Shown: one piece after another, positions 17,454 to 27,188 of the stretch
Layout: every line of letters starts with the position of its first letter
Position numbering within the stretch: position 1 is the stretch's first letter
Assembly: GCA_013538855.1 (NCBI GenBank)
Contig: JABXJS010000081.1
Span: 26,146 to 90,145, forward strand
DNA: 64,000 bases
Reading direction: 5' to 3'
Source of the DNA: Herpetosiphonaceae bacterium
Lineage (GTDB): Bacteria > Chloroflexota > Chloroflexia > Chloroflexales > Herpetosiphonaceae
The notes under the pieces: generated by a model
Seen by the model: only the letters and a program-made list of their open reading frames with translations
Told to the model about the DNA's origin: nothing
Databases searched by the model: none
Position numbers and translations under genes: made by a program

Positions 17454-18625
17454 GAAGTATGCGCGTCGCCCATGTGATAACCAGTCTCGGGCGCGGCGGC
17501 GCAGAGCGGCAGCTGGTGAATCTTATCGCCGCGACGTGCGCCGAGGTCGAGCACCTGGTGGTGACACTCGGGCCGCCGCACCATCTTGCCGACGAGCTGC
17601 GAGCGCTCGGCGTAACTGTCCATACGCTCAATAGCCCACGCTGGCGCGAGCTGCCGCAGGCGGTTGGGCGGCTGTACACTGCACTGCAGCACTGGCGACC
17701 GGACATCGTGCACACGTGGCTGACACAGGATGCGCTGGTGGGCCGAGTCGCCGCCTGGCTGCGCGGCACGCCGGTTGTTAGCTCGCTGCAGGCGCTGCTC
17801 TACGTTGATATTCCCCACCAGCCGCTGAGCCGCACCCGTCGCTGGAAGCGCGCGGTGCTGCAGCAGCTTGATCGTTGGACAGCACGGCTCAGCCAAGCGG
17901 CCATCGTCGGCTGCTCGGCCACAGTGAGCGCGATGGCGCAGCAGAAGCTCGGCGTACCGGCGGCGCGCACACGAACCATCTACAACAGTGTGCCGCAGCA
18001 AGCAGTCCGCCAGCCGCCCCACGGTGCGCCGCTGGTGCTCTCGGTTGGACGCCTTGTGCCCGAGAAAGGCCATCAGTTTGTTATTGATGCCTGGACGCAG
18101 GTGCGCCAGCACCATCCGCAGGCGCAGCTCTGGATTGTTGGCAGCGGCTGGTATCAGCCTGAGCTAGAGCGTATGATCGAGCAGCGCAGACTACAGGGCA
18201 GCGTGCAGATGCTGGGCCTGCGCGCCGATGTAGATCAACTGCTAGCGCAAGCAACGCTGTTCATTCTGCCAACGTTGTGGGAAGGCTTCAGCTTGGCTAT
18301 TCTCGAAGCGATGACGCACGGCGTGCCAGCGATCAGCAGCGATCTCGCCGTTGTACGCGAGATCATCGAGCATCGCCAGAGCGGCTGGCTGGTCCCGCCA
18401 GGTGATAGCACAGCCATCGCCGAGGCGCTCAACACGCTGCTTAGCGATAGCGCAGAGCGCGAGCGACTGGCACAGGCTGGCTACCAGCAGATCCAGCAGC
18501 GTTTCAACAGTGCGCAAACAGCGCAAAACTGGCTTGAGCTTTATCAACAGGTGTCGCATGAGCAAGACAGACAAAACCACCGCGCAGCCCCACGTGCTGT
18601 ACCTATCGTACAACGGCGCGCTTGA
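17450..18625 (+). CDS. Glycosyltransferase, GT4 family
   Basis: 391 residues with a GT-B fold. The N-terminal domain opens VAHVITSLGRGGAERQLVNL, the acceptor-side glycine-rich motif of GT4 enzymes. The C-terminal domain begins LVLSVGRLVPEKGHQFVIDA near residue 190 and has the nucleotide-sugar motif LPTLWEGFSLAILEAMTHGVP (E-x7-E) near 275-295. It transfers a sugar from a nucleotide donor to the growing lipid-linked unit. The start overlaps the methyltransferase stop, and the 3' end overlaps the next glycosyltransferase by 68 bases. Confidence 0.92.
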   Translation: MRSMRVAHVITSLGRGGAERQLVNLIAATCAEVEHLVVTLGPPHHLADELRALGVTVHTLNSPRWRELPQAVGRLYTALQHWRPDIVHTWLTQDALVGRVAAWLRGTPVVSSLQALLYVDIPHQPLSRTRRWKRAVLQQLDRWTARLSQAAIVGCSATVSAMAQQKLGVPAARTRTIYNSVPQQAVRQPPHGAPLVLSVGRLVPEKGHQFVIDAWTQVRQHHPQAQLWIVGSGWYQPELERMIEQRRLQGSVQMLGLRADVDQLLAQATLFILPTLWEGFSLAILEAMTHGVPAISSDLAVVREIIEHRQSGWLVPPGDSTAIAEALNTLLSDSAERERLAQAGYQQIQQRFNSAQTAQNWLELYQQVSHEQDRQNHRAAPRAVPIVQRRA

Positions 18626-19826
18626 GCCGCTAGGCGTCAATCAGATCATCATCTACCTGCTGGTGCTAAGCCAAACCGGGCTACGCTACACGCTGGTGAC
18701 ATTTGAAAAAAGCGCCGATCTCAACGATCCCGCCCGCGTCGCGGCCATGCGGCAGCTGCTGGCGGCGCATCAAATTCAGTGGCTGCCGCTACGCTACTAT
18801 CGCGGATCGCTGTGGGCCGTGCTGCGCAACATCGCGCAGGGCGTACGTATGATGCTGCGGCTCGCATGGCGCGAGCGCTTTGCCGCCATCCATGTGCGCA
18901 GCTACCTGCCGCTGCTGTTTGGGCTGCCGCTCCAGCTGCTCCAGCGCACCAGGTTAATCTTTGATCTGCGCGGCTTTTGGGCCGATGAGCGCGTCGACTG
19001 GCAGCGCTGCCGCCGCAACAGCCTCCAGTACCGCATCATCAAAGGGCTGGAGTGGCTTGGTCTCGCGCGGGCCAACGTGGCCGTTGTGCTAAGCAGCAAA
19101 GCGCGCAGCCACCTGCAGAAGATCGCGATTGTCCAAAAGCGGCAGCTGCCCATCGCGGTCGTGCCCTGCTTTGTCGATGCGACGCGCTTCCGGCCCAAGC
19201 CAGCCGAGCGCGCACAGCGGCGGCGGGCGTATGGCTGGGAAGACAACGTCGTGCTGGTCCACTCTGGCTCGCTCGGCGGCCTGCATCTGGTCGACGAGAT
19301 CGTCGCGTGCTTCCAAGCTGGCCAGCGACTAGAGCCACGGCTGCGGCTGCTGGTGCTGACGCCAAGCGACCCACAGCGCCTGATCGACAAACTGCAGGCG
19401 AGCGCCATCGACCCAAGCAGCTGGCGCATTGAGCATGTTACCCCGGAGCAAATGCCCGACGTGCTGGTCTGCGCCGATCTAGGACTCGCGCTGATCAAGC
19501 CCACCTTCTCCAAGATCGCCTCATGGCCAACCAAGCTTGGCGAGTATCTGGCGACCGGCATCCCTGTGCTGACGACGCCGAACATTGGCGATACGGCCGA
19601 ATTTCTGCAGCAGCACGAGGTCGGGGTGGTGCTGGCAGATCTTACGGCGGCAGGCTGTGCCGCTGGCATGCAGGCGCTGCTGGAGCTGACGCGCAGGCGC
19701 GCTGATCTGGTGCAGCACTGCCGTGAGACTGCGCTGCGGCATCTTGATGTCAACAGCGCGGGCCAAGCACAGTACCTGACCATCTACAACCATCTTCAGC
19801 TTGCGACCAAGGAGACCAGCTCATGA
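18558..19826 (+). CDS. Glycosyltransferase, GT4-like
   Basis: 422 residues with a GT-B fold. The start at 18558 gives MSKTDKTTAQPHVLYLSYNG and lies inside the end of the previous gene. The acceptor domain includes NGALEPLGVNQII; the donor domain has VLVHSGSLGGLHLVDEIV near residue 230 and SWPTKLGEYLATGIPVLTT near 320-340, where the second Glu of the donor-binding site sits. Long in-frame codons upstream (to 18351) overlap the previous gene too far to be real. The stop overlaps the next ATG by four bases. Confidence 0.88.
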   Translation: MSKTDKTTAQPHVLYLSYNGALEPLGVNQIIIYLLVLSQTGLRYTLVTFEKSADLNDPARVAAMRQLLAAHQIQWLPLRYYRGSLWAVLRNIAQGVRMMLRLAWRERFAAIHVRSYLPLLFGLPLQLLQRTRLIFDLRGFWADERVDWQRCRRNSLQYRIIKGLEWLGLARANVAVVLSSKARSHLQKIAIVQKRQLPIAVVPCFVDATRFRPKPAERAQRRRAYGWEDNVVLVHSGSLGGLHLVDEIVACFQAGQRLEPRLRLLVLTPSDPQRLIDKLQASAIDPSSWRIEHVTPEQMPDVLVCADLGLALIKPTFSKIASWPTKLGEYLATGIPVLTTPNIGDTAEFLQQHEVGVVLADLTAAGCAAGMQALLELTRRRADLVQHCRETALRHLDVNSAGQAQYLTIYNHLQLATKETSS

Positions 19827-20932
19827 ACGTGCTGCTGCTCTTACCCTACGCGCTTGATCGGGCACCAAGCCAGCGGCTGCGTGTAGAGCGCTGGCTGCCC
19901 TACCTGCATCAGCACGGCTGGGCGACCGAAACGCTCGTTTTTCCAACCCCGCTGCTAACCAACGTTATGTATCGACAGCGCCACTACGGGGCCAAGATCA
20001 TCGGCACGCTGCACTCGCTGATCAGCTACAGACAGCGCTTCCGCCGTCTCGATCTTGCCAGCTTCGATGTAGCGCTGGTGCACCGTGAGGCGGTGCTGGT
20101 TGGCCCCGCCCTGATCGAGCGCGAGCTTGTGCGCCAGCGGCTGCCGTTTGTCTTTGAGTTTGATGATCCTATCTTCCTGCCAAGCCAAAGCCGTAACAGC
20201 CCTTGGCTCACCGTCGGACGCTGGTACAGTAAGATCAGCGAGCTGTGTCGCACCAGCGCGCATGTGGTGGTGGCCAACAGCTACCTCGAGCGCTATGCGC
20301 GCATGCTCAACCAGCATGTTTCGATCATCCCCATGGGCATGGAGCCAGGCGTAATACCGCCCAAGCAGCACAGCCAGCACAGCCCGCTGCTGATCGGCTG
20401 GACTGGCAGCTTCAGCACCGCACCGTTTATCGCCACCATTCAGCCTGTGCTGGCCACGATTCAGCACGAGTTTAACTGTCGCATCCAGCTGATTGGCGCA
20501 CCACAGGACTACCGCCTTGATGGCGTAGACCTAGAGATCAAACCATGGACGCCAGCGAGCGAGAAGACGTTGATCCGCCAGTTCGATATCGGCATTAACC
20601 CGTTGCCGATCACCGACTGGACCAAGGGCAAGGGCACGGGCAAAACCTTACAGTACATGAACGCGGGCGTGCCCTGCATCGCCACCCCCACCGGAGCCAA
20701 CACCGATATCATTGTAGATGAGCAAAACGGCCTCTTGGCGCACACGCTCGCCGACTGGGAGGCGGCGCTGCGCCGTCTGCTCACCGATGTGAGCGAGCGC
20801 CGACGGCTTGGGGCGGCGGGCCTCGCCACGGTTGAGCAGCGCTTCAACATTCGCACCCATGCCCAGCAGCTTAGCCAGATACTGAGCGAGGTAGCGCAGG
20901 AGCACCCCCGATGTGTGGAATCTGTGGCCTAG
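19823..20932 (+). CDS. Glycosyltransferase, GT4-like (GT-B fold)
   Basis: 369 residues. The N-terminus (MNVLLLLPYALDRAPSQRLR) and VFEFDDPIFLPSQ near residue 115 resemble GT-B enzymes of exopolysaccharide loci. The donor half holds IGWTGSFSTAPFI near 190 and KTLQYMNAGVPCIATPTGAN near 275-295, although the classical E-x7-E is reduced. It starts in an ATGA overlap and ends 22 bases inside the asparagine-synthase-like gene. Sugar specificity is unknown. Confidence 0.85.
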   Translation: MNVLLLLPYALDRAPSQRLRVERWLPYLHQHGWATETLVFPTPLLTNVMYRQRHYGAKIIGTLHSLISYRQRFRRLDLASFDVALVHREAVLVGPALIERELVRQRLPFVFEFDDPIFLPSQSRNSPWLTVGRWYSKISELCRTSAHVVVANSYLERYARMLNQHVSIIPMGMEPGVIPPKQHSQHSPLLIGWTGSFSTAPFIATIQPVLATIQHEFNCRIQLIGAPQDYRLDGVDLEIKPWTPASEKTLIRQFDIGINPLPITDWTKGKGTGKTLQYMNAGVPCIATPTGANTDIIVDEQNGLLAHTLADWEAALRRLLTDVSERRRLGAAGLATVEQRFNIRTHAQQLSQILSEVAQEHPRCVESVA

Positions 20933-22785
20933 TTAGCGCCGATCCGCAGCACCACGTGGCGATCGACGCCATCAATACAGCCATCGCCCATCGTGGGCCG
21001 GATGGCAGCGGCACCTGGCAGGGCGCGAACGCCAGCCTAGGCCATCGCCGACTGGCGATCATCGATCTTGTAACTGGTGATCAGCCGCTAGGCAGCCCCG
21101 ATGGCACGCTGCAGCTCGTCTTCAATGGTGAGATCTACAACTTCCAGGCCCTGCGCGCCGAGCTGCGCGTGCTTGGCCACACATTTCGCACAACCTCAGA
21201 CACCGAGGTGATTGTGCATGCCCTGCAGCAGTGGGGCGATCAAGCGCTCGCCCGCCTCGACGGCATGTTTGCCCTGGCGGCCTGGGATAGCCGTGAGCAG
21301 CGCCTGCTGCTGGCGCGTGATCGCCTGGGCAAGAAGCCGCTGTACTACGCGCCGCTGCCTGGCGGCGGCCTGAGCTTTGCCTCGGAGATCAAGGCGCTGC
21401 TCCAGCACCCCGCCGTTGAGCGCACACTTGCGCCTGACGCGCTCGGGCAGTTTCTCTGCTACGGCTACGTGCCGCCGCCTGCCACCTGGTTTCAGCAAAT
21501 CAAGCAGCTGCAGCCTGGGCACGCGCTGGCCTGGCAGGCAGGTGCGGTACACCAGTGGCGCTGGTGGTCGGCCCATGCGAGCGCCCAAGCGCCACGCCTG
21601 GAGCTATCGAGCACAGCGGCAGCCCTAGAGCTGCGCCGCCGCATCCGGGCCGCAGTGGAGCGCCGGCTGATCAGCGACGTGCCGCTCGGCGCATTTCTCA
21701 GCGGCGGCATCGACTCGAGCGTTGTGGTAGCAGAGATGCAAGATCTGCTCGACCAGCCGGTCAAAACGTTTAGCATCGGCTTTCACGGTGGCGGTTGGTA
21801 TGACGAGACCGCCTACGCCCGCGAGGTTGCGGCCCACCTAGGCACAGAGCACCACGAGTTTCAGGTTGAGCCGGATGCGCACCAGCTGCTCGCCGTGCTG
21901 CTGCACCACTACGACGAGCCATTCGCCGACTCATCGGCGCTGCCGACGTATCTGCTCAGCGCCATGACCAAGCAGCACGTCAGCGTGGCCCTGGCTGGCG
22001 ATGGCGGCGATGAGATCTTCGCAGGCTACGAGCGCTTTGGGGCCGCGCTGTGGGCCACGCGCTATCAGCGGCTGCCTGCGCCCATGCGCCGGGCCATCGA
22101 GCGCAGCGCCGCATGGCTGCCAGCGCACCAGGCATCAGCGCCGACAGCGCGGCTCCAGCGCGTGCTGCAGAAGCTCGCGCTGCCGCTTGAGGTCGGCTTT
22201 CCGCGCTGGCTAATGCTCTGGACGCCGGAGGAGATCGCCGACCTGACTGGGGCCGCGCCAGAGCCGACGGTGCGCTATCGTGCCCATACCGCAGGCATCG
22301 CCCACCCACTGGCGGCGACGATGACCTATAATCTGACCACCTATCTGCCCGATGACCTGCTGGTCAAGGTTGACCGCATGAGCATGGCCCATGGCCTAGA
22401 GGTACGCGCACCACTGCTCGACACAGCGCTGGTCGAGTGGGCGCTGCGCCTGCCGCCGCAGCTCCAGTGGCGTGGGCGTCGCGGCAAGTGGCTGCTGCGC
22501 CAAGCCTACCGCGAGCGCTTGCCAGCCACGGTGCTAAGCCGACCAAAACATGGATTTGGTGTACCATTGGATGCATGGTTTCGCGGCCCGCTGCGCGCAT
22601 GGCTCAGTGATACACTGCTTGCTGCCAGCCCAGCCTACACACGCTGGCTTGATCGCAACACCATCGCCGCGCTCTGTGCAGATCACTGGAGCGCCCGCCG
22701 CAACGCTGGCCATCAGCTGTGGGCGCTGCTCGCCTTAGAGCTGTGGCTCCAGCACATCAACCAATCCTCCGAGGTGACGATATGA
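20911..22785 (+). CDS. asnB: AsnB-type glutamine-dependent amidotransferase (first copy)
   Basis: 624 residues, full length for AsnB. Met is followed by Cys2 (MCGICGLVS), the nucleophile of the class II glutaminase; RLAIIDL, NGEIYN and the D-T-E motif complete that domain. The synthetase half has the ATP-pyrophosphatase loop LSGGIDSSVV near residue 264. The chemistry is glutamine-derived amidation of an ATP-activated carboxylate. Within a polysaccharide operon, copies of this family may amidate uronic-acid sugars instead of making asparagine, so the symbol marks family only. It overlaps both neighbours. Confidence 0.9.
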   Translation: MCGICGLVSADPQHHVAIDAINTAIAHRGPDGSGTWQGANASLGHRRLAIIDLVTGDQPLGSPDGTLQLVFNGEIYNFQALRAELRVLGHTFRTTSDTEVIVHALQQWGDQALARLDGMFALAAWDSREQRLLLARDRLGKKPLYYAPLPGGGLSFASEIKALLQHPAVERTLAPDALGQFLCYGYVPPPATWFQQIKQLQPGHALAWQAGAVHQWRWWSAHASAQAPRLELSSTAAALELRRRIRAAVERRLISDVPLGAFLSGGIDSSVVVAEMQDLLDQPVKTFSIGFHGGGWYDETAYAREVAAHLGTEHHEFQVEPDAHQLLAVLLHHYDEPFADSSALPTYLLSAMTKQHVSVALAGDGGDEIFAGYERFGAALWATRYQRLPAPMRRAIERSAAWLPAHQASAPTARLQRVLQKLALPLEVGFPRWLMLWTPEEIADLTGAAPEPTVRYRAHTAGIAHPLAATMTYNLTTYLPDDLLVKVDRMSMAHGLEVRAPLLDTALVEWALRLPPQLQWRGRRGKWLLRQAYRERLPATVLSRPKHGFGVPLDAWFRGPLRAWLSDTLLAASPAYTRWLDRNTIAALCADHWSARRNAGHQLWALLALELWLQHINQSSEVTI

Positions 22786-24146
22786 AGACCGAACACCGCT
22801 GGCAGCGCTGGGCCTTGCCGCTGCTGCTCATTCCAGTGTGGATCGCCATCGGCGGTGGGCTGATTATGCTTGGCGAGCGCTATCTCGCCGGGCTTATTCT
22901 CATGCCGGTGCTGCTGGGCATCGGCTTGCTCTGGGCCAGTGTGATTGTGCCCCATGCGGAGCGAACGTGGCTGCTCAAGCTGTTTTTGTTCAGCCTCGTA
23001 CTGCACTTCTGCACGAGCTTCGTCATAGAGTTTGTGTGGCCCTCCTTTGAGTCCATCAGCGATGGCGCAGCCTATGGCCCGCATGCGGCCACCATCGCCA
23101 CAGCATGGCACACGCGCGGATTCGTAACCTACGCCGATGTGGTGCCGGTGCCTGTGAGCGCGGCAGGCTATGTCTACTTCTCCGCAGCGCTGTACTGGCT
23201 GATCGGCTACAACACGCTGTTTATCAAGCTGATCAATGGCCTGTTCGCCAGCCTCTCGATTCTCTACACCTACAAGATCGCCAACCGCCTTTTTGACGGC
23301 CAGGTCGCACGGCGCAGCGCCCTGATCACAGCGCTGATGCCCTCCATTTTGCTCTGGACCTCGCAGAATCTTAAGGACAGCAGCGTGCTCTTGCTATCAC
23401 TGTGGGGCTTTTGGGAGGCGCTGCAAGTTGCGCGCAATCGGCTGCCACGGCTGGGCATGCTGGCATTGATCATTTTATTGCTATCGACAGTGCGCATCGA
23501 GACAGCGCTGGGCATGGCCGTTATCTTCAGCAGCACGCTCATGTTTCAATCCCGCGGCCACTTTATCTGGCGGCTGGCGCTCAGCGCCCTGGCGCTGATC
23601 TTAATCGGCTGGGGTTTGCAGCGCGCCGGCTATGGATTTCTTGGCAGCGACGTGCTCAGCACACGGCTATCTATCGACGCCATCAACGCGAAGCGCACCG
23701 CAACGGCCTACGGCGGCTCCGCCATTGATCCTGGCCCGAAGATCAACTCGCTTGGTGGCCTTATCGCCTACCTGCCGCTGGCGTTAGCCAACTTTCTGCT
23801 GCGGCCATGGCCGTGGGAGGCAACAGGCAGCGCGCTGCAGCTGGCCACGATTCCTGAGTCGCTGTTCATTTGGTATCCGCTGTTTGGGCTAGCACTGCTC
23901 GGACTGATCCATGTGCTGCGCACACAGCTGATTCATACAGCGATGCTCTGGTCATATATCATTGGTGCCACCATCGCCGCTGCGCCACAGTATGGCAACC
24001 TTGGCACCGCCTATCGGCACCGCGTGCAGCTGTGGCCGTTTTACTTTATTCTGGCAAGTGTTGGCTGGCAGGTGTGGCGACGCTGGCGCGAGCGGGTTCG
24101 ACAGTCAAAGCCGCTCGCAGCGCAGCAGCGCCCCCTCCGAGGATAG
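22782..24146 (+). CDS. Multi-spanning membrane protein, GT-C / GT39-like (possible polymerase or glycosyltransferase)
   Basis: 454 residues with about ten membrane helices. Between the early helices lies SISDGAAYGPHAATIATAW, an acidic periplasmic loop in the place where GT-C glycosyltransferases (ArnT/PMT family) keep their catalytic Asp. A later Arg/Lys-rich loop (LSTRLSIDAINAKRTATAYG) is extracytoplasmic by prediction. It could add a lipid-linked sugar outside the membrane or act as the missing Wzy polymerase. The ATG at 22782 overlaps the asnB stop (ATGA) with GAGGTG seven bases upstream; the earlier in-frame ATG at 22719 is inside asnB. Confidence 0.75.
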   Translation: MKTEHRWQRWALPLLLIPVWIAIGGGLIMLGERYLAGLILMPVLLGIGLLWASVIVPHAERTWLLKLFLFSLVLHFCTSFVIEFVWPSFESISDGAAYGPHAATIATAWHTRGFVTYADVVPVPVSAAGYVYFSAALYWLIGYNTLFIKLINGLFASLSILYTYKIANRLFDGQVARRSALITALMPSILLWTSQNLKDSSVLLLSLWGFWEALQVARNRLPRLGMLALIILLLSTVRIETALGMAVIFSSTLMFQSRGHFIWRLALSALALILIGWGLQRAGYGFLGSDVLSTRLSIDAINAKRTATAYGGSAIDPGPKINSLGGLIAYLPLALANFLLRPWPWEATGSALQLATIPESLFIWYPLFGLALLGLIHVLRTQLIHTAMLWSYIIGATIAAAPQYGNLGTAYRHRVQLWPFYFILASVGWQVWRRWRERVRQSKPLAAQQRPLRG

Positions 24147-24149
24147 CAT

Positions 24150-26027
24150 ATGTGTGGTATTGCTGGGTTCATCTCCCAGTCTGCGGAATCATTGGCACCA
24201 ACGGTCTTGGCGCGCCAGCTCCAGTGCATCGAGCATCGCGGCCCTGATGGACAAGGGCGCTTCGTTGAGGGCCGGGCCGCTCTCGGGATGCAGCGGCTGG
24301 CGATTATCGACCTAGCCACTGGCGAGCAGCCATTCTTTAGCCACGACGGTAGGCTTGTGCTGGTGTTCAACGGCGAGATCTATAACTATCGCACGCTGCG
24401 GCAGCAGCTTCAGGCGTGCGGCCAAGTTTTCATCAGCACCAGCGACACCGAGGTGATTATGCGCGGCATCGAGGCCTGGGGCCTCGCCGAGTGCCTGCAG
24501 CGCCTCAATGGCATGTTCGCCTTTGCGCTATGGGATCGGCGCGAGCAGGTGCTCACGCTGGCGCGTGATCGGCTGGGTATCAAGCCGCTCTATGTTTATC
24601 ACGATCAGCAGCAGCTTGTCTTTGGCTCAGAGATCAAGAGCATTCTCCAGCACCCGCTGGTGCCGCGGCAGCTCGATCTGCGCGGGCTGGCGAATTTTCT
24701 CACCTGGGGCCATGCTGTAGCGCCGCAGACGATGTTCACCAACATTCACAAGCTGCTGCCAGGCCACACGCTGCACTACAGCGCACAGAGCGGAGCGGTT
24801 CACGCACAGACGTATTGGCAGCTCAGCGATCTCCAGCCAATCACTGATCTGACGCCGAGCGCCGCCCAGGCCGAGTGCTACGATCGGCTGCGCGAGGCCG
24901 TGCGGCTGCAGCTCGTCAGTGCTGTGCCGCTCGGCGCATTTCTCAGCGGCGGATTAGACTCGTCGATCATTGTTGGGCTGATGACACAGCTCGGCGCTGC
25001 GCCAGTGCAAACGTTTAGCGTGGGCTTCGATGCCTCCAACACGTTCAATGAGCTAGCTGACGCCCAGCAGGTGGCCGAGCACTTCGGCTGCACCCACCAT
25101 GCCCTGCGCCTGCAGGCCAGTGATCTGCCAGCGCTGCTGGAGCGCCTGATCTGGCACTACGATGAGCCGTTCGGCGACGCGGCCGCGATCCCGGTGCTGG
25201 CCCTCGCCGAGTTCGCCCGCCGCCATGTCACCGTCGTGCTCACCGGCGAGGGCAGCGACGAGCAGTGGGGCGGCTATCGCCGCTACCAGGCGCAGATCTA
25301 CACCAACCTGCTGCGGCGGATGCCTGGGCGCTCAATGCTTGCAGCAGTGCTGCGCCAGCTCCCGCGCGCGCGCCGCATCAAGCAGATCGCCCGCGCGCTT
25401 GAGATCGCCGACCCGGCTCAGCGCTACGCCACATGGCTTACCGTGCTGCACGCTGATCAGCGCCAGCGCCTGCTGCACACCGATGTGCTCAGCGCGCTCG
25501 GCGACTACGATCCAGCCGCGAGCTACCGCCAGATGTACCCGACAGATGCACGGCACGCGATTACGCGCATGGGCGCAGCCGACTTGCAAACTTGGCTGCC
25601 AGACACATATCTTGAAAAGGTTGACAAGGGCACGATGGCCGCCAGCCTAGAGGCCCGTGTGCCGTTTCTTGATCATACGCTGGTGGAGTGGACCATGCGT
25701 CTGCCGCCGCAGTTCAAGCTGCGTGGGCGCACCACGAAGTGGCTGCTGCGCCAAGCATTTCAGGACATGCTGCCACAGCGCACACTGCAGAAGCCCAAAC
25801 ATGGCTTTGCCGTCCCAACTGACCCATGGTTCCGCGGCTCGCTCTACCCATGGGTCCGCCAAGTGCTGCTCGACCAGCGCACGATTCAGCGCGGCCTGTT
25901 TCAACCACAGGCGCTTGAAACTATTCTTACGGCGCATCAGACAGGCCGCGAAACCAACGATGCCTTGATCTGGCTGCTGCTCAACCTTGAGCTGTGGCAG
26001 CGCCGTTTTCTTGATGCGACACTGTGA
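24150..26027 (+). CDS. asnB: AsnB-type glutamine-dependent amidotransferase (second copy)
   Basis: 625 residues, with Cys2 of the glutaminase domain (MCGIAGF) and LSGGLDSSIIVGL near residue 265 intact, plus YLEKVDKGTMAASLEARVPF near 495, the usual C-terminal AsnB signature. It is a diverged paralogue of the gene at 20911. Two AsnB-like genes in one exopolysaccharide operon suggest two amidation steps or distinct uronic-acid substrates; this is inference. It begins three bases after the membrane protein gene and its stop overlaps the next ATG by one base. Confidence 0.92.
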   Translation: MCGIAGFISQSAESLAPTVLARQLQCIEHRGPDGQGRFVEGRAALGMQRLAIIDLATGEQPFFSHDGRLVLVFNGEIYNYRTLRQQLQACGQVFISTSDTEVIMRGIEAWGLAECLQRLNGMFAFALWDRREQVLTLARDRLGIKPLYVYHDQQQLVFGSEIKSILQHPLVPRQLDLRGLANFLTWGHAVAPQTMFTNIHKLLPGHTLHYSAQSGAVHAQTYWQLSDLQPITDLTPSAAQAECYDRLREAVRLQLVSAVPLGAFLSGGLDSSIIVGLMTQLGAAPVQTFSVGFDASNTFNELADAQQVAEHFGCTHHALRLQASDLPALLERLIWHYDEPFGDAAAIPVLALAEFARRHVTVVLTGEGSDEQWGGYRRYQAQIYTNLLRRMPGRSMLAAVLRQLPRARRIKQIARALEIADPAQRYATWLTVLHADQRQRLLHTDVLSALGDYDPAASYRQMYPTDARHAITRMGAADLQTWLPDTYLEKVDKGTMAASLEARVPFLDHTLVEWTMRLPPQFKLRGRTTKWLLRQAFQDMLPQRTLQKPKHGFAVPTDPWFRGSLYPWVRQVLLDQRTIQRGLFQPQALETILTAHQTGRETNDALIWLLLNLELWQRRFLDATL

Positions 26028-27175
26028 TGAAAATTGCCCATCTTGCGACCATTGACGTTGGCGTGCGCTTTCTGCTGCTCAATCAGCTCCAGCGCATTCA
26101 GGCCGCCGGACACGAGGTGCACGCGATCTGCCGCGATGGCCCCTGGCTTAGTGAGGTGCGCGCCGCTGGCATCACCGTGCACACGCTGCCGTTTAGCCGC
26201 CAGATTGCGCCGCGCGATGATCTGAGCGCGCTCTGGCAGCTGGTGCGGCTGCTGCGCCGCGAGCGCTACGATCTTATTCACACGCACACGCCCAAGGCGA
26301 GCCTGCTGGGGCAGTGGGCGGCCTGGCTGGCGCGGGTGCCCCGCCGCGTCCACACCATCCATGGCCTTTACTTTCCTGGGTCAATGCAGCCGCGCGCACG
26401 GCGCTTCTACACCTGGCTCGAGCGCATCACCATGCGGCCAGCCCATCTAGTGCTCTCGCAGAGCCGCGAGGATGTGCGCACGGCCGTTGAGTCGCACATC
26501 TGCCGCGCCGATCGGCTGCTGTACCTTGGCAATGGCATCGATGTGCGCCACTTCGATCCAGCCAGCGTCCGTGCCGTCGATCTCGCCGAACTACGGGCTG
26601 AGCTACACATTGCCTCCGACCAGCAGGTGATCGGCATTGTTGGCCGCCAGGTGGCCGAGAAAGGCTTTTTTGAGTTTTTCAGCGCCGCCAAGCAGATCAG
26701 CCAGCGCTGGCCAAAGACCACGTTTCTCTGTGTTGGTCCCGAAGAGCCAGGCAAGCCCGATGCGCTCACCGCCGCAGATCGCCAGCAGGCACAGGCCATG
26801 GCCGATATTCGCTTTCTCGGTATGCGTCGTGATCTGCCGCAGTTGTATGCGCTGATGGACATCCTCGTGCATCCATCGCATCGTGAGGGCTTTCCGCGTG
26901 TGCCAATGGAGGCCGCCGCCATGGCCCGGCCGCTGGTGCTCACCGATATCCGCGGCTGCCGCGAGGTCGTCGCCCATGAGCAGAACGGCCTGCTTGTACC
27001 ACTGCGTGATCCAGCGGCGCTAGCTCAGGCGATCGAGCGGCTGCTAGATAACCCGCAGCTCGCTGTACAGTTGGGGGCGGCTGCGCGCCAGCGTGCGCTG
27101 AGCGAGTTTGACGAGCAGATCATCTTTCAGCGTGTCTTGGCCGCCTATCAGCAGCTCGATCCCTTGAGCACTTAG
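26027..27175 (+). CDS. Glycosyltransferase, GT4 family
   Basis: 382 residues. The first domain has LNQLQRIQAAGHEVHAICRD and DLIHTHTPKASLLGQWAA, as in enzymes that act on lipid-linked first sugars (WcaJ/PglA-like neighbourhoods). The donor domain begins GIVGRQVAEKGFFEFFSAAK near residue 204 and ends with the E-x7-E region HPSHREGFPRVPMEAAAMAR near 283. The ATG at 26027 shares its A with the preceding stop; a GTG one codon earlier is possible. The location just before a PglC-like transferase hints that it adds the second sugar. Confidence 0.92.
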   Translation: MKIAHLATIDVGVRFLLLNQLQRIQAAGHEVHAICRDGPWLSEVRAAGITVHTLPFSRQIAPRDDLSALWQLVRLLRRERYDLIHTHTPKASLLGQWAAWLARVPRRVHTIHGLYFPGSMQPRARRFYTWLERITMRPAHLVLSQSREDVRTAVESHICRADRLLYLGNGIDVRHFDPASVRAVDLAELRAELHIASDQQVIGIVGRQVAEKGFFEFFSAAKQISQRWPKTTFLCVGPEEPGKPDALTAADRQQAQAMADIRFLGMRRDLPQLYALMDILVHPSHREGFPRVPMEAAAMARPLVLTDIRGCREVVAHEQNGLLVPLRDPAALAQAIERLLDNPQLAVQLGAAARQRALSEFDEQIIFQRVLAAYQQLDPLST

Positions 27176-27188
27176 CAGGAGAAACACT

